Assembly: GCA_946481625.1 (NCBI GenBank)
Contig: CAMLOZ010000020.1
Coordinates: 1 to 14,286 of the forward strand
Direction: 5' to 3'
DNA: 14,286 nt
Source of the DNA: an uncultured Haloferula sp.
GTDB lineage: Bacteria > Verrucomicrobiota > Verrucomicrobiae > Verrucomicrobiales > Akkermansiaceae
The notes beneath the pieces are model-generated. The model did no database searches and was not told the DNA's origin. It saw only the letters and a list, made by a program, of their open reading frames with translations. The translations under genes and the position numbers were made by a program. This document shows positions 1 through 7,092 of the stretch, one piece after another. Each line of letters starts with the position of its first letter. Positions within the stretch are counted from its first letter, which is position 1.

Positions 1-1877
1 AGGAAGTCGGGGAACCTTAGATCACCGAGGCCACTCTGCATCGTCCCGAGCACATCCCCGGGCCCGCGTATCCGGAGGTCTTCTTCCGCGATCAGGAATC
101 CATCCGAAGTCTTCTCCATCACGGCGAGTTTCTCCATACCGTCGGCGCTCTTACCATCCGTGAGCAAGATGCAGTAGCTCTTGTGTTCGCCGCGGCCGAT
201 TCGGCCCCGGAGCTGGTGAAGCTGCGCGAGGCCGAAGCGTTCGGCATGATGGATGATCATCAGGTTCGCATTCGGGACATCGACACCGACCTCGATCACC
301 GAGGTGGCGACGAGTGCGTGGACCTCGCCGTCGCGGAAGCGGCGCATGACCGCATCCTTCTCCTCGGAGTCGAGCTTGCCGTGAACCATGCCGACTTCAT
401 GTCCGGCGAGGCGCTTCTGCCATTTCTCGAAAGCCTCGGTGGCGGCCTCGGCCTTGAGGGACTCGCTCTCCTCCACCAGGGGATACACGAGGTAAGCCTG
501 TCGACCCGCCGCAAGCTGGTCCTTCACGAACTTGGTCACCTCCGTCTGCTTCGCGGTGGTGCGCAGCGCGGTGATCATCTTGCCGCGGCCGGCCGGGCGC
601 TCGTCGAGGATCGAAACGTCGAGATCGCCATAGATGGTCATCGTCAGCGTGCGCGGGATCGGCGTGGCGGTCATCACCAGTACGTCGGGGGTCGTACCTT
701 GGGCGATGAGCCTTGAGCGCTGCACGACGCCGAACTTGTGCTGCTCGTCGATCACCACGAGCCCGAGGTCCGTGAACGCGACCTTGTCGAAGAGCAGTGC
801 ATGCGTGCCGATCAGGACTTGCGGCGCGCCTTCGAGGGGCAGGTGGGTGCCTTCCTCTTTCGCGGCGGTCTTCAGCATGACCCGCACTCCTAGTGGCTCC
901 AGCCATTTGCGGAAGGTGAGGAAATGCTGTTCCGCGAGGATCTGGGTCGGGGCCATCAGCGCGGCTTGGCAACCCGAGTCGATCGCGAGAAGCATTGCCG
1001 CCATCGCCACGAAGGTCTTGCCCGAGCCGACATCGCCCTGCAGCAGCCGGTTCATCGGCCGCGGCTCGCGCATGTCCGCGACGATCTCCTTGATCGAGCG
1101 CTTTTGCGCCCCCGTGAGGTCGAAGGGCAGGCTCTCGTAGAAGCGCTTGAGCAGGGTCGTTTTCGTGCCGAGCACCCGGCCGCTGTGTTCGTGGTTGCGG
1201 GCGCGCCGCCAAACCACGTTGAGCTGGAGCGCGAAAAATTCTTCCAGCGCGAAGCGCCGCCGCGCGGCCTCGGCCTGTTCGAGCGCTTCCGGAAAATGGA
1301 CTTCGCGGAATGCCTCGTGCCGCGGGTAGCTGGGATCGACGTCGTAAGCGGGAGCCAGAGCCGCAGGGTCGATCTTTTCCAGCAGCTCGTGGATGATCTC
1401 CCGCAGCCGCCGCTGCGCGATCCCGGAGACATTCCGGTAGATCGGCACGATGCGTTCCAGATGGATCAAAGGCCCGCCATCCGGGCGGATCACCTCGAAT
1501 TCCGGGTGATCGATCACCAGCTTGCCGCCGGAGTCCTTCGGCTTGCCATAGACGATGACCTCCTGCCCCGAGGCGACCATCTTGTGGATGAAGGGCATGT
1601 TGAACCAGCGGCAGGTCACCTTGCCGGAGCCGAAGACGCCGCCGGTACCGTCCATCACCACCGCTTCGTAAAACTTCCTCCGCGGACCGAAGGCGCGCTT
1701 CATCGAATCGACCACCGTCCCGCGCAGGCAGACCGGGGGGCCGCCGGCCTGGGCAGGAAAAGCATCGAATCTACGGCGGTCCTCGTAGCGCCGCGGCAGC
1801 CATTCGAGCAGGTCGCCCGCGGTGTGCAGCCCGGAAGCAGCGAGGGCGATGACTTCCTTCGGCGCGAGGAAATCCAC
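1..1877 (-). CDS. recG: ATP-dependent DNA helicase RecG (3' end cut by the window edge)
   Basis: RecG is a superfamily 2 helicase that remodels stalled replication forks and Holliday junctions in the cytoplasm. On the minus strand the frame reads through the wedge/OB region (LPRRYEDRR near 1780), Walker A GDVGSGKT (about 1020-1045), the RecG-type Walker B box VIDEQHKFG (about 730-760), the TATPIPRT motif (about 660-685) and the helicase signature LAQLHQLRGRIGRG (about 190-230). The frame is still open at base 1 (ending LGDLRFPDF), so I estimate 70-100 C-terminal residues lie outside the window. The start is uncertain. GTG at 1877 places the N-terminus just before the helix leading to the GLHTAGDLL motif. 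TTG at 1907 is an alternative, and neither has a Shine-Dalgarno sequence. The gene lies 49 bases after the kinase-like gene on the same strand and may be co-transcribed with it. The identity is firm; the 5' boundary is not. Confidence 0.93.
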   Translation of the reverse strand, partial: MDFLAPKEVIALAASGLHTAGDLLEWLPRRYEDRRRFDAFPAQAGGPPVCLRGTVVDSMKRAFGPRRKFYEAVVMDGTGGVFGSGKVTCRWFNMPFIHKMVASGQEVIVYGKPKDSGGKLVIDHPEFEVIRPDGGPLIHLERIVPIYRNVSGIAQRRLREIIHELLEKIDPAALAPAYDVDPSYPRHEAFREVHFPEALEQAEAARRRFALEEFFALQLNVVWRRARNHEHSGRVLGTKTTLLKRFYESLPFDLTGAQKRSIKEIVADMREPRPMNRLLQGDVGSGKTFVAMAAMLLAIDSGCQAALMAPTQILAEQHFLTFRKWLEPLGVRVMLKTAAKEEGTHLPLEGAPQVLIGTHALLFDKVAFTDLGLVVIDEQHKFGVVQRSRLIAQGTTPDVLVMTATPIPRTLTMTIYGDLDVSILDERPAGRGKMITALRTTAKQTEVTKFVKDQLAAGRQAYLVYPLVEESESLKAEAATEAFEKWQKRLAGHEVGMVHGKLDSEEKDAVMRRFRDGEVHALVATSVIEVGVDVPNANLMIIHHAERFGLAQLHQLRGRIGRGEHKSYCILLTDGKSADGMEKLAVMEKTSDGFLIAEEDLRIRGPGDVLGTMQSGLGDLRFPDF

Positions 1878-1926
1878 GGATGCGAGCGATGCGGACGGCG
1901 CGATCAAGGCAAGGCCAGCGGTTGCC

Positions 1927-3282
1927 TCAGGGTTTGGTCTCGATCTGGCTGAGCTTGGAGACGTGCAGCACTTTCCCGCGACCGCCGCCTTCGTCGCTGA
2001 ACTCACCGGTGGCGCGGATGACCTTGCCCTCGAACGTCGCGAGATCGCTTGGACCCGGATTCGAGCCGTCCGGTCCCAGCGCGACGGTGACAAAGCGGGT
2101 TGCTCCTTGGGCATAGAGTTCGATCTGCACCTTGCCTCCGGAGGGCTCGCCGATGTCGATGACCTTTCCTACGAGCTGATTGGCCGGGTTCGCGTCGAAA
2201 GAAGGCGGTGCAGGAGTCGCAGGCGCAGGGGCGGACGAGGCAGGCTGGACCGGAGGGGAATTCTTGATGGATGAAAGCGCGGATTCCTTCTGCGCGGTCG
2301 CTGCGGGTTTTGGTGCTTCGGCCGCTTTTGTGGCGGCATCTTTCATGTCGCCGGAGCCGAACTCCAAGGCGCTCTTTGCCTGCGGCTGTGCCGGAGCCTT
2401 TTGAACCCGGGCGGTCAGGTCGCTCAGCTTCCCGCCGCGGAGCTTGAAGAAGTAGAATCCACCCGCGGCACCTGCCGCGACCAGCAGGAAGGCGAAGAGG
2501 GCGGGCAGCACCGAGCGCTTTTTCTGAACCATCTTGGGGCCGGCCTTCGCCGCCGCCTTCATTGGCACGGTGGGAACCCCGCCCGGCGGGGTCGGCTGGT
2601 CGGTGCCAACGATCGAAAGCGGCTCGTGGAGCGCCTGCAGCGCTTCGTCGAGCGACCAGCGGTTCGGGCTCGTCCGCACGGCCTTCGCCCAGGTCCCGAG
2701 CCCCTCTGCGGCGCCGGCGACCGGCTTGCCGCGCCAGTGGAGCGCCTTGCCGGCCAAATCGGCGAGCGGCAAAAGGCCTCCGCGTTTTTTCGGGCTGGCC
2801 AGCCATTTCATCGGACAGATCCAGAACTTAACCATCTCGCCGTCCACCGGCAGTACGATCGACTCGGGCGTGGCTTCGACCCAGACGGCTTCCTCGCCGA
2901 ATGCCTGGGTGAGTTCCTTCGAGGCCTCGAGCGCGTGGGAAATCAGCGCCTTGGTCGAGCCCGGGCTGAGCGGGCGGGTTTTCAGCAATTCGGACAAACG
3001 CTGGCCCTCCACCCATTCCGTGACCAGGAAGGGCATGCCGTCCACCGGGTCGCAGCCGCCGTCGATGATCGTCCGCAGGGTGGGGTAGCGGAGCTCCTTC
3101 ACGCGATCCAGCGCGGCCATGTAGGCGGCGCGCTCGGCTTCCTGCAGGCCGCCGCCATCGGGGCCGTAGGGGAAGAAGCGCCGCAGCACCACCGAACGCC
3201 CGGTATCCCGCTCCTCGGCATGAAAAACCACGCCGCTCGCGTCCTGCGCCAGGATGTCCAGAATCTCGTATCGGCCCGCCAC
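1927..3282 (-). CDS. membrane-anchored protein with a degenerate (pseudo)kinase domain
   Basis: This 451-aa protein has an N-terminal kinase-like fold (about residues 5-220), a lysine/arginine-flanked transmembrane helix (about 258-280), a Pro/Ala-rich linker (about 295-365) and a small C-terminal beta-rich domain beginning GKVIDIG. The N-lobe resembles bacterial Ser/Thr kinases (RYEILDILAQDASGVVFHAEE). However, the glycine loop is degraded, the usual catalytic lysine position reads VVLRRFF, the HRDLKPxN region is replaced by WVEATPESIVLPVDG, and the DFG position appears as KFWICP. It is therefore probably a catalytically inactive pseudokinase with its N-terminus in the cytoplasm and C-terminus outside. 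This fits a sensing or scaffolding role, but no partner is visible. The start is GTG at 3282 with a purine-rich AGGGGA almost touching it. It diverges from lepA and precedes recG. The domain call is by eye; the function is unknown. Confidence 0.8.
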   Translation of the reverse strand: MAGRYEILDILAQDASGVVFHAEERDTGRSVVLRRFFPYGPDGGGLQEAERAAYMAALDRVKELRYPTLRTIIDGGCDPVDGMPFLVTEWVEGQRLSELLKTRPLSPGSTKALISHALEASKELTQAFGEEAVWVEATPESIVLPVDGEMVKFWICPMKWLASPKKRGGLLPLADLAGKALHWRGKPVAGAAEGLGTWAKAVRTSPNRWSLDEALQALHEPLSIVGTDQPTPPGGVPTVPMKAAAKAGPKMVQKKRSVLPALFAFLLVAAGAAGGFYFFKLRGGKLSDLTARVQKAPAQPQAKSALEFGSGDMKDAATKAAEAPKPAATAQKESALSSIKNSPPVQPASSAPAPATPAPPSFDANPANQLVGKVIDIGEPSGGKVQIELYAQGATRFVTVALGPDGSNPGPSDLATFEGKVIRATGEFSDEGGGRGKVLHVSKLSQIETKP

Positions 3283-3345
3283 TCCCCTGCACTACCAGAG
3301 TCCGGACGCCTCCGCCAACCCCAGCGTCGCTTCCGGGGCTTTCTT

Positions 3346-3362
3346 TTTCCGTGATTTCCGTG
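3346..3362. repeat. short direct repeat TTTCCGTG x2 in the lepA / pseudokinase divergent gap
   Basis: Two copies of TTTCCGTG are separated by a single A, followed by TATTT. They lie in the 124-base gap that must hold both divergent promoters. From memory, the CCGTG-spaced pattern resembles short interspersed intergenic repeats in high-GC bacterial genomes. I see no convincing -35/-10 pair for either gene here. Confidence 0.4.
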
Positions 3363-3406
3363 TATTTGATGCTTTCCTCCGCCCGCCCGAGCCTCGTTCC
3401 GCCGCC

Positions 3407-5206
3407 ATGCCCACTTCGTTGACCCGCAATTTCTCGATCATCGCCCACATCGACCACGGGAAGACCACGCTCTCCGACCGCTTGATGGATGCCACGAATA
3501 CCGTGGCCCAGCGCGACCAGCAGGCCCAGCTCCTCGATGCCATGGACCTCGAGCGGGAGAAGGGCATCACCATCAAATCCCACCCGGTGGCGATGGAATA
3601 CACGGCGAAGGACGGCAAGACGTACAAGCTCAACCTCCTCGACACCCCCGGGCACGTGGACTTCTCCTACGAGGTCGCCCGCTCGCTGGCCGCCTGCGAG
3701 GGTGCGATCCTGATGATCGATGCCGCCCAAGGCGTCGAAGCCCAGACCGTGGCGAACCTCCACCTCGCCCTGCAGCAGAATCTCACGATCATCCCGGTCC
3801 TCAACAAGATCGACCTGCCCGCGGCGGACGTCGAGAAGTGCAAGAAGCAGCTCGAGGACATCCTCGCGATCCCGGCGGAGGACGCCATTCCGGCATCCGC
3901 CAAGCAGGGCATCGGCATCTCGGAGATCCTCGAAGCCGTGGTGAAACGGGTGCCCCCGCCGACCGAGAATCCGGACAAGCTGCTCCGCGCTTCGGTCTTC
4001 GATTCGATCTACGACACCTACCGCGGCGTGGTCTCCTACGTCCGTGTTTTCTCCGGCAGCGTGAAGAAGGGCCAGCGGGTCAAGCTGATGGCCACCAACA
4101 AGACCTACGAGGTCAAGGAAGTGGGCGTCTTCACCCCGAAGATGACCGCCCGCGACAAGCTCGTAGCCGGCGATGTGGGCTACGTGATCGCCAACATGAA
4201 GTCGGCGGACGAGGCCAAGATCGGCGACACGCTCACCGATAGCACCCATCCCTGCCCGGAGCCGCTTCCCGGCTACAAGGAGATCCAGCCGATGGTTTTC
4301 TCCGGCATCTACCCGATCGACACCTCCGACTACGAGGCGCTGAAGACGGCGATGGCGAAGTTGCAGATCAACGACGCGGCCTTCACCTACATGTCCGAAA
4401 GTTCGACCGCGCTCGGCTTCGGCTTCCGCTGCGGCTTCCTCGGCCTGCTCCACATGGAGATCATCCAGGAGCGCCTGCGCCGGGAATTCAACATGGACGT
4501 GATCTCCACCTACCCCTCGGTGATCTATCAGGTCACGAAGACGAACGGAGAGGAAATCATCGTGGACAACCCTTCTTTCTTCCCGGAAACGCAGGCCATC
4601 CAGGAAGTCCGCGAGCCGCTGGTGAAGGTCTTCGTCATGATCCCGGGCGAGTACATCGGCGATATCATGGCGCTGGTGATGGAGAAGCGCGGCGAGGTCG
4701 AGCATACGGAAACGATCGACGACACGCGGGTGATGCTGACCTGCCTGCTGCCGTTGGCGGAGATCCTGGTCGATTTCAACGACCGCCTGAAATCCTGCAC
4801 CCGCGGCTACGGCTCGATGGACTACGAACACGCCGGCTACCGCGCGGCGAACATGGTGAAGATGGAAATGCTGATCGCCGGCGAGCCGATCGAGGCCTTC
4901 GCCACCATCGTCCACCGCGACAAGGCGGAGGGCTACGGCCGGGCCCTTGCCGCCCGCTTGAAGGAAGTCATCCCGAACCAGCTCTTCGTCGTCGCGATCC
5001 AAGCCTGCATCGGCGGCAAGATCATCGCCCGCGAGAGCATTTCCGCCATGCGCAAGGACGTGACCGCCAAGTGCTACGGCGGTGACATCACCCGCAAGCG
5101 CAAGCTGCTGGAGAAGCAGAAGGAGGGTAAGAAAAAGATGAAAGCCATCGGGAAGGTGAACATCCCGCAGGACGCCTTCATCAAGGTGCTGAAGAGCGGG
5201 GATTGA
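3407..5206 (+). CDS. lepA: elongation factor 4 (LepA), ribosome-associated translational GTPase
   Basis: EF4/LepA is a GTPase that binds the ribosome and influences elongation and initiation. The product has 599 aa, the usual family length. Visible motifs are G1 AHIDHGKTT (residues 13-21), the effector region EREKGITIKS (about 49-58), G3 DTPGH (79-83) and G4 NKID (133-136). After these come the EF-G-like domains and the LepA-specific C-terminal domain ending in the basic stretch KRKLLEKQKEGKKKMKAIGK. I chose ATG 3407 because the protein then begins MPTSLTRNFSIIAHIDHGKT, as in other LepA proteins. The open frame extends 51 codons upstream to 3254, but that part overlaps the 5' end of the divergent pseudokinase gene and looks non-coding. 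No Shine-Dalgarno sequence is apparent. No key residue is missing. Confidence 0.97.
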   Translation: MPTSLTRNFSIIAHIDHGKTTLSDRLMDATNTVAQRDQQAQLLDAMDLEREKGITIKSHPVAMEYTAKDGKTYKLNLLDTPGHVDFSYEVARSLAACEGAILMIDAAQGVEAQTVANLHLALQQNLTIIPVLNKIDLPAADVEKCKKQLEDILAIPAEDAIPASAKQGIGISEILEAVVKRVPPPTENPDKLLRASVFDSIYDTYRGVVSYVRVFSGSVKKGQRVKLMATNKTYEVKEVGVFTPKMTARDKLVAGDVGYVIANMKSADEAKIGDTLTDSTHPCPEPLPGYKEIQPMVFSGIYPIDTSDYEALKTAMAKLQINDAAFTYMSESSTALGFGFRCGFLGLLHMEIIQERLRREFNMDVISTYPSVIYQVTKTNGEEIIVDNPSFFPETQAIQEVREPLVKVFVMIPGEYIGDIMALVMEKRGEVEHTETIDDTRVMLTCLLPLAEILVDFNDRLKSCTRGYGSMDYEHAGYRAANMVKMEMLIAGEPIEAFATIVHRDKAEGYGRALAARLKEVIPNQLFVVAIQACIGGKIIARESISAMRKDVTAKCYGGDITRKRKLLEKQKEGKKKMKAIGKVNIPQDAFIKVLKSGD

Positions 5207-5246
5207 GGGACTTCAGGGGTATTTTTAGCGCTTGTTTTTTCTCTTC

Positions 5247-5276
5247 TTGACCATACCAACCAGTTGGTCTAGTAAT
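5247..5276 (+). promoter_or_regulatory. promoter of the TetR-family gene, with the operator filling the -35/-10 spacer
   Basis: TTGACC (5247-5252) is a good -35 element. With an 18-base spacer, AGTAAT (5271-5276) matches four of six -10 positions. The palindromic operator (5253-5270) occupies the spacer exactly. Transcription would begin at about 5282-5284, on the GTG start codon, which predicts a leaderless or nearly leaderless mRNA. Confidence 0.5.
5253..5270. promoter_or_regulatory. probable TetR-family operator 1 (autoregulation)
   Basis: ATACCAACCAGTTGGTCT is an imperfect palindrome; its inner 14 bases ACCAACCAGTTGGT pair at all but the central two positions. It matches the perfect palindrome at 5895-5912 at 14 of 18 positions. 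It lies in the promoter just upstream of the TetR-family gene, the usual place for an autoregulatory site. Confidence 0.7.
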
Positions 5277-5282
5277 TTGCCT

Positions 5283-5873
5283 GTGTCCGAGAGCGAATCC
5301 AAGGAGCGTCTGCTTGCCGCGGCGAAAGCGCTGGTGCTGGCGAACGGCTATGCGGGCACGACGGTGGACTCGATCTGCGAAAAAGCCGGCCTGACGAAGG
5401 GGAGCTTCTACCACTTCTTCAAATCGAAGGAGGAGCTGGGGCTTGCGGTTCTGGAGTGGTCGATGCGCAAGGGCGGGGAGATCCTGAGCGAGGGGTCGCA
5501 TGCCAAGGTGGCCGACCCGGTTGAACGGGCCTTCGCTTTCCTAAGGCATGTCGAGCATTCCTCCAAGGAACTCTGGGCCAATGGCTGCCTGCTCGGAACC
5601 TTCTCGCTCGAACTGGCGGACACGAACGAGCGGATGCAGAAGACGGTTTCGCGCATGTTCTCGGAGGTGGTCGATCTCTTCGCGGCCCGCTTTGCCCCGG
5701 TGGTGGAGCAAGGAAGCGGCATGCCATCGGCCATCGACCTTGCCAACCAGTACCTCGCGATTCTGGAAGGCTCGATTATCCTGGCAAAAGCTCATCGTGA
5801 TCCCTCCCGGATCGCCTCCGCCCTGCGTGCTTTCCGCGAGAACCTTTCGCTGCTGACGGCCCGACCCGTCTGA
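5283..5873 (+). CDS. TetR/AcrR-family transcriptional repressor
   Basis: This one-component DNA-binding regulator has 196 aa, typical for the family. The N-terminal TetR helix-turn-helix is clear: KERLLAAAKALVLANGYAGT, then TVDSICEKAGLTKGSFYHFF (about residues 27-46) and KSKEEL. The ligand-binding half contains NGCLLGTFSLEL (about 100-111) with Cys102, a motif I associate with TetR regulators of reductive or detoxification genes. The ligand is unknown. I chose GTG 5283 over ATG 5232 because the latter would place the operator and promoter inside the gene and add a non-family leader (MFFLFLTIPTSW). The gene lies 76 bases after lepA and 74 bases before a methyltransferase that carries a matching operator, so it probably represses both itself and that enzyme. 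After its stop there is a seven-T run preceded by only a weak 5-bp stem. Confidence 0.92.
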   Translation: MSESESKERLLAAAKALVLANGYAGTTVDSICEKAGLTKGSFYHFFKSKEELGLAVLEWSMRKGGEILSEGSHAKVADPVERAFAFLRHVEHSSKELWANGCLLGTFSLELADTNERMQKTVSRMFSEVVDLFAARFAPVVEQGSGMPSAIDLANQYLAILEGSIILAKAHRDPSRIASALRAFRENLSLLTARPV

Positions 5874-5884
5874 CTCATTTTTTT
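5855..5884 (+). terminator. weak possible terminator at the 3' end of the TetR-family gene
   Basis: A 5-bp stem, GACGG (5855-5859) with CCGTC (5866-5870), ends just before the stop codon. A run of seven T follows at 5878-5884, seven bases beyond the stem. The stem is short and the distance is not ideal. It could equally be chance next to the AT-rich promoter of the following gene. Confidence 0.25.
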
Positions 5885-5894
5885 GCCACCGACT

Positions 5895-5912
5895 ATACCG
5901 ACTAGTCGGTAT
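5895..5912. promoter_or_regulatory. probable TetR-family operator 2, perfect 18-bp palindrome before the methyltransferase gene
   Basis: ATACCGACTAGTCGGTAT is a perfect inverted repeat centred 44 bases upstream of the methyltransferase ATG. An additional half-site, ACCGACTA, lies directly to the left (5888-5895) in direct orientation. TATTCT (5910-5915), overlapping the right end, is a plausible -10 element, but no good -35 is visible. The site matches the operator before the TetR-family gene at 14 of 18 positions. Confidence 0.75.
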
Positions 5913-5947
5913 TCTCAAAAACCGAACCCCTGATTCCTCCTAGATCC

Positions 5948-7036
5948 ATGAATCCGACACTCGAAATCCAAGAACGACGCACTGAAATCCGCCCGGATCT
6001 CCTCGAAGCCTTCGCCGGCAAAATGATGGTCGAGATGGGTGCCGCCGTGAGCGGTGCCCTCGCCCTGCTGGGCGACCGCCTCGGAATCTACCAAGCTCTC
6101 GCCAAGGCCGGACCCGTGAGTTCCGGGGACTTGGCGAAGACGACGGGCCTCGATGAACGCTACCTCCGCGAATGGCTCCATGCGCAGGCGGCGTCCGGGT
6201 ACATCGACTGTGATCCGGCAAAAGGCCTCTTCTGGATGAACCCGGAGCAAATCGCGATCTTTGCCGATCCCGACAGCACCATCGCGATGAGCGCGGGCTT
6301 CTACAGCATCTCCGCGGTGTATCACGATGTCCCATTGCTTGAAGAAGCTTTCAAGAGCGGGAGGGGCGTGGCATGGGGAGAGCACCATAGCTGCCTCTTC
6401 TGCGGCACCGAGCGCTTCTTCCGCCCCGGCTACCGGGAGAATCTGGTTGCCCGCTGGATTCCCGCCTTGGACGGGGTCGAGACCAAGTTGATTGCGGGTG
6501 CCAAGGTGGCCGACATCGGCTGCGGACACGGGGCATCCACCGTGCTGATGGCGAAAGCGTTTCCGAAGAGCCACTTCGTCGGCTTCGATATCCACGAGCA
6601 ATCGGTCGAGGTGGCCCGGGAGCGGGCGAAGGAAGAAGGTGTGACCAACATCGAGTTCCAGGTCGCCACGGCGAAAAACTTTCCCGGCACGGACTACGAT
6701 CTCGTCACCATCTTCGATGCCCTGCACGACATGGGAGATCCGGTGGGGGCTGCGGTGCACATCCGCGAGGCGCTGAAGCCGGACGGCACCTGGATGATCG
6801 TGGAGCCGATGGCGGGCGATACGCTGGCGGAGAATCTCAACCCGTTGGGCCGCCTCTACTACAGCTTCTCGACGATGGTCTGTACGCCCGGCTCGCGGGC
6901 CCAGGAAGTGGGTCTGGCGCTGGGGGCGCAGGCGGGTGAGAAGCGGCTGCGGGCGGTGGTGGAGGAAGGTGGCTTCAGTCGCTTCCGCAGGGCCACGGAA
7001 ACTCCGGTGAATCTCGTACTCGAGGCTCGTCCCTGA
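5948..7036 (+). CDS. winged-helix / SAM-dependent methyltransferase (Rv2258c-like), TetR-controlled
   Basis: This 362-aa protein has an N-terminal winged-helix domain (about residues 35-105; DLAKTTGLDERYLREWLHA is the typical helix pair). A class I SAM methyltransferase domain follows, with motif I VADIGCGHGAST (187-198), an acidic motif II at FDIHE (213-217) and FDALHDMGDP (256-265). The C-terminal stretch YYSFSTMVCTPGSRAQ followed by GFSRF is shared with Rv2258c-type methyltransferases. A CLFC pair occurs at 149-152. The acceptor substrate cannot be deduced; small-molecule O-, N- or S-methylation is plausible for the family. The ATG at 5948 follows the operator region by 35 bases, without a Shine-Dalgarno sequence. 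Placement behind a TetR gene with matching operators suggests induction by a small molecule. It is a paralogue of the minus-strand methyltransferase at 7554-8642. Confidence 0.88.
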   Translation: MNPTLEIQERRTEIRPDLLEAFAGKMMVEMGAAVSGALALLGDRLGIYQALAKAGPVSSGDLAKTTGLDERYLREWLHAQAASGYIDCDPAKGLFWMNPEQIAIFADPDSTIAMSAGFYSISAVYHDVPLLEEAFKSGRGVAWGEHHSCLFCGTERFFRPGYRENLVARWIPALDGVETKLIAGAKVADIGCGHGASTVLMAKAFPKSHFVGFDIHEQSVEVARERAKEEGVTNIEFQVATAKNFPGTDYDLVTIFDALHDMGDPVGAAVHIREALKPDGTWMIVEPMAGDTLAENLNPLGRLYYSFSTMVCTPGSRAQEVGLALGAQAGEKRLRAVVEEGGFSRFRRATETPVNLVLEARP

Positions 7037-7046
7037 AACACGAGAT

Positions 7047-7074
7047 GGGCCCCGCCGACGCACCGGCGGGGCCC
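7047..7074. terminator. GC-rich hairpin between convergent genes (possible bidirectional terminator)
   Basis: GGGCCCCGCCG (7047-7057) and CGGCGGGGCCC (7064-7074) form a perfect 11-bp stem with the 6-base loop ACGCAC. It lies in the 56-base gap between the convergent methyltransferase and DsrE2-like genes. There is no T-run on either side, so it is not a classical intrinsic terminator. It may stop or pause both transcripts or protect their 3' ends. Confidence 0.6.
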
Positions 7075-7092
7075 GAGCCCAACCACGGGCGC

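Noticed and set aside
397..1212. Minus-strand 271-codon frame within recG in another register
   Set aside because: The RecG motifs are read in a different minus frame; this one only overlaps them and gives a low-complexity Arg/Ala/Pro-rich product.
924..1952. Plus-strand open frame of 342 codons over recG
   Set aside because: The opposite strand carries all RecG helicase motifs; this frame is a shadow rich in Arg, Asp and Leu.
1878..2114. Upstream ATG at 2114 in the recG frame
   Set aside because: The frame is open, but this start lies deep inside the pseudokinase coding region and would add about 79 residues not seen in RecG proteins. GTG 1877 or TTG 1907 are more sensible.
2828..5002. A 724-codon open frame antisense to lepA and the start of the pseudokinase
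   Set aside because: It is the mirror of a strongly conserved gene in GC-rich DNA, where stop codons are rare in the antisense frame. Its sequence is low in complexity, rich in His/Asp/Arg/Leu, and matches no family I know.
5189..5226. CTGAAG/CTTCAG inverted repeat over the lepA stop followed by a T-rich stretch
   Set aside because: Only six base pairs with a 16-base loop, so too weak to call a terminator.
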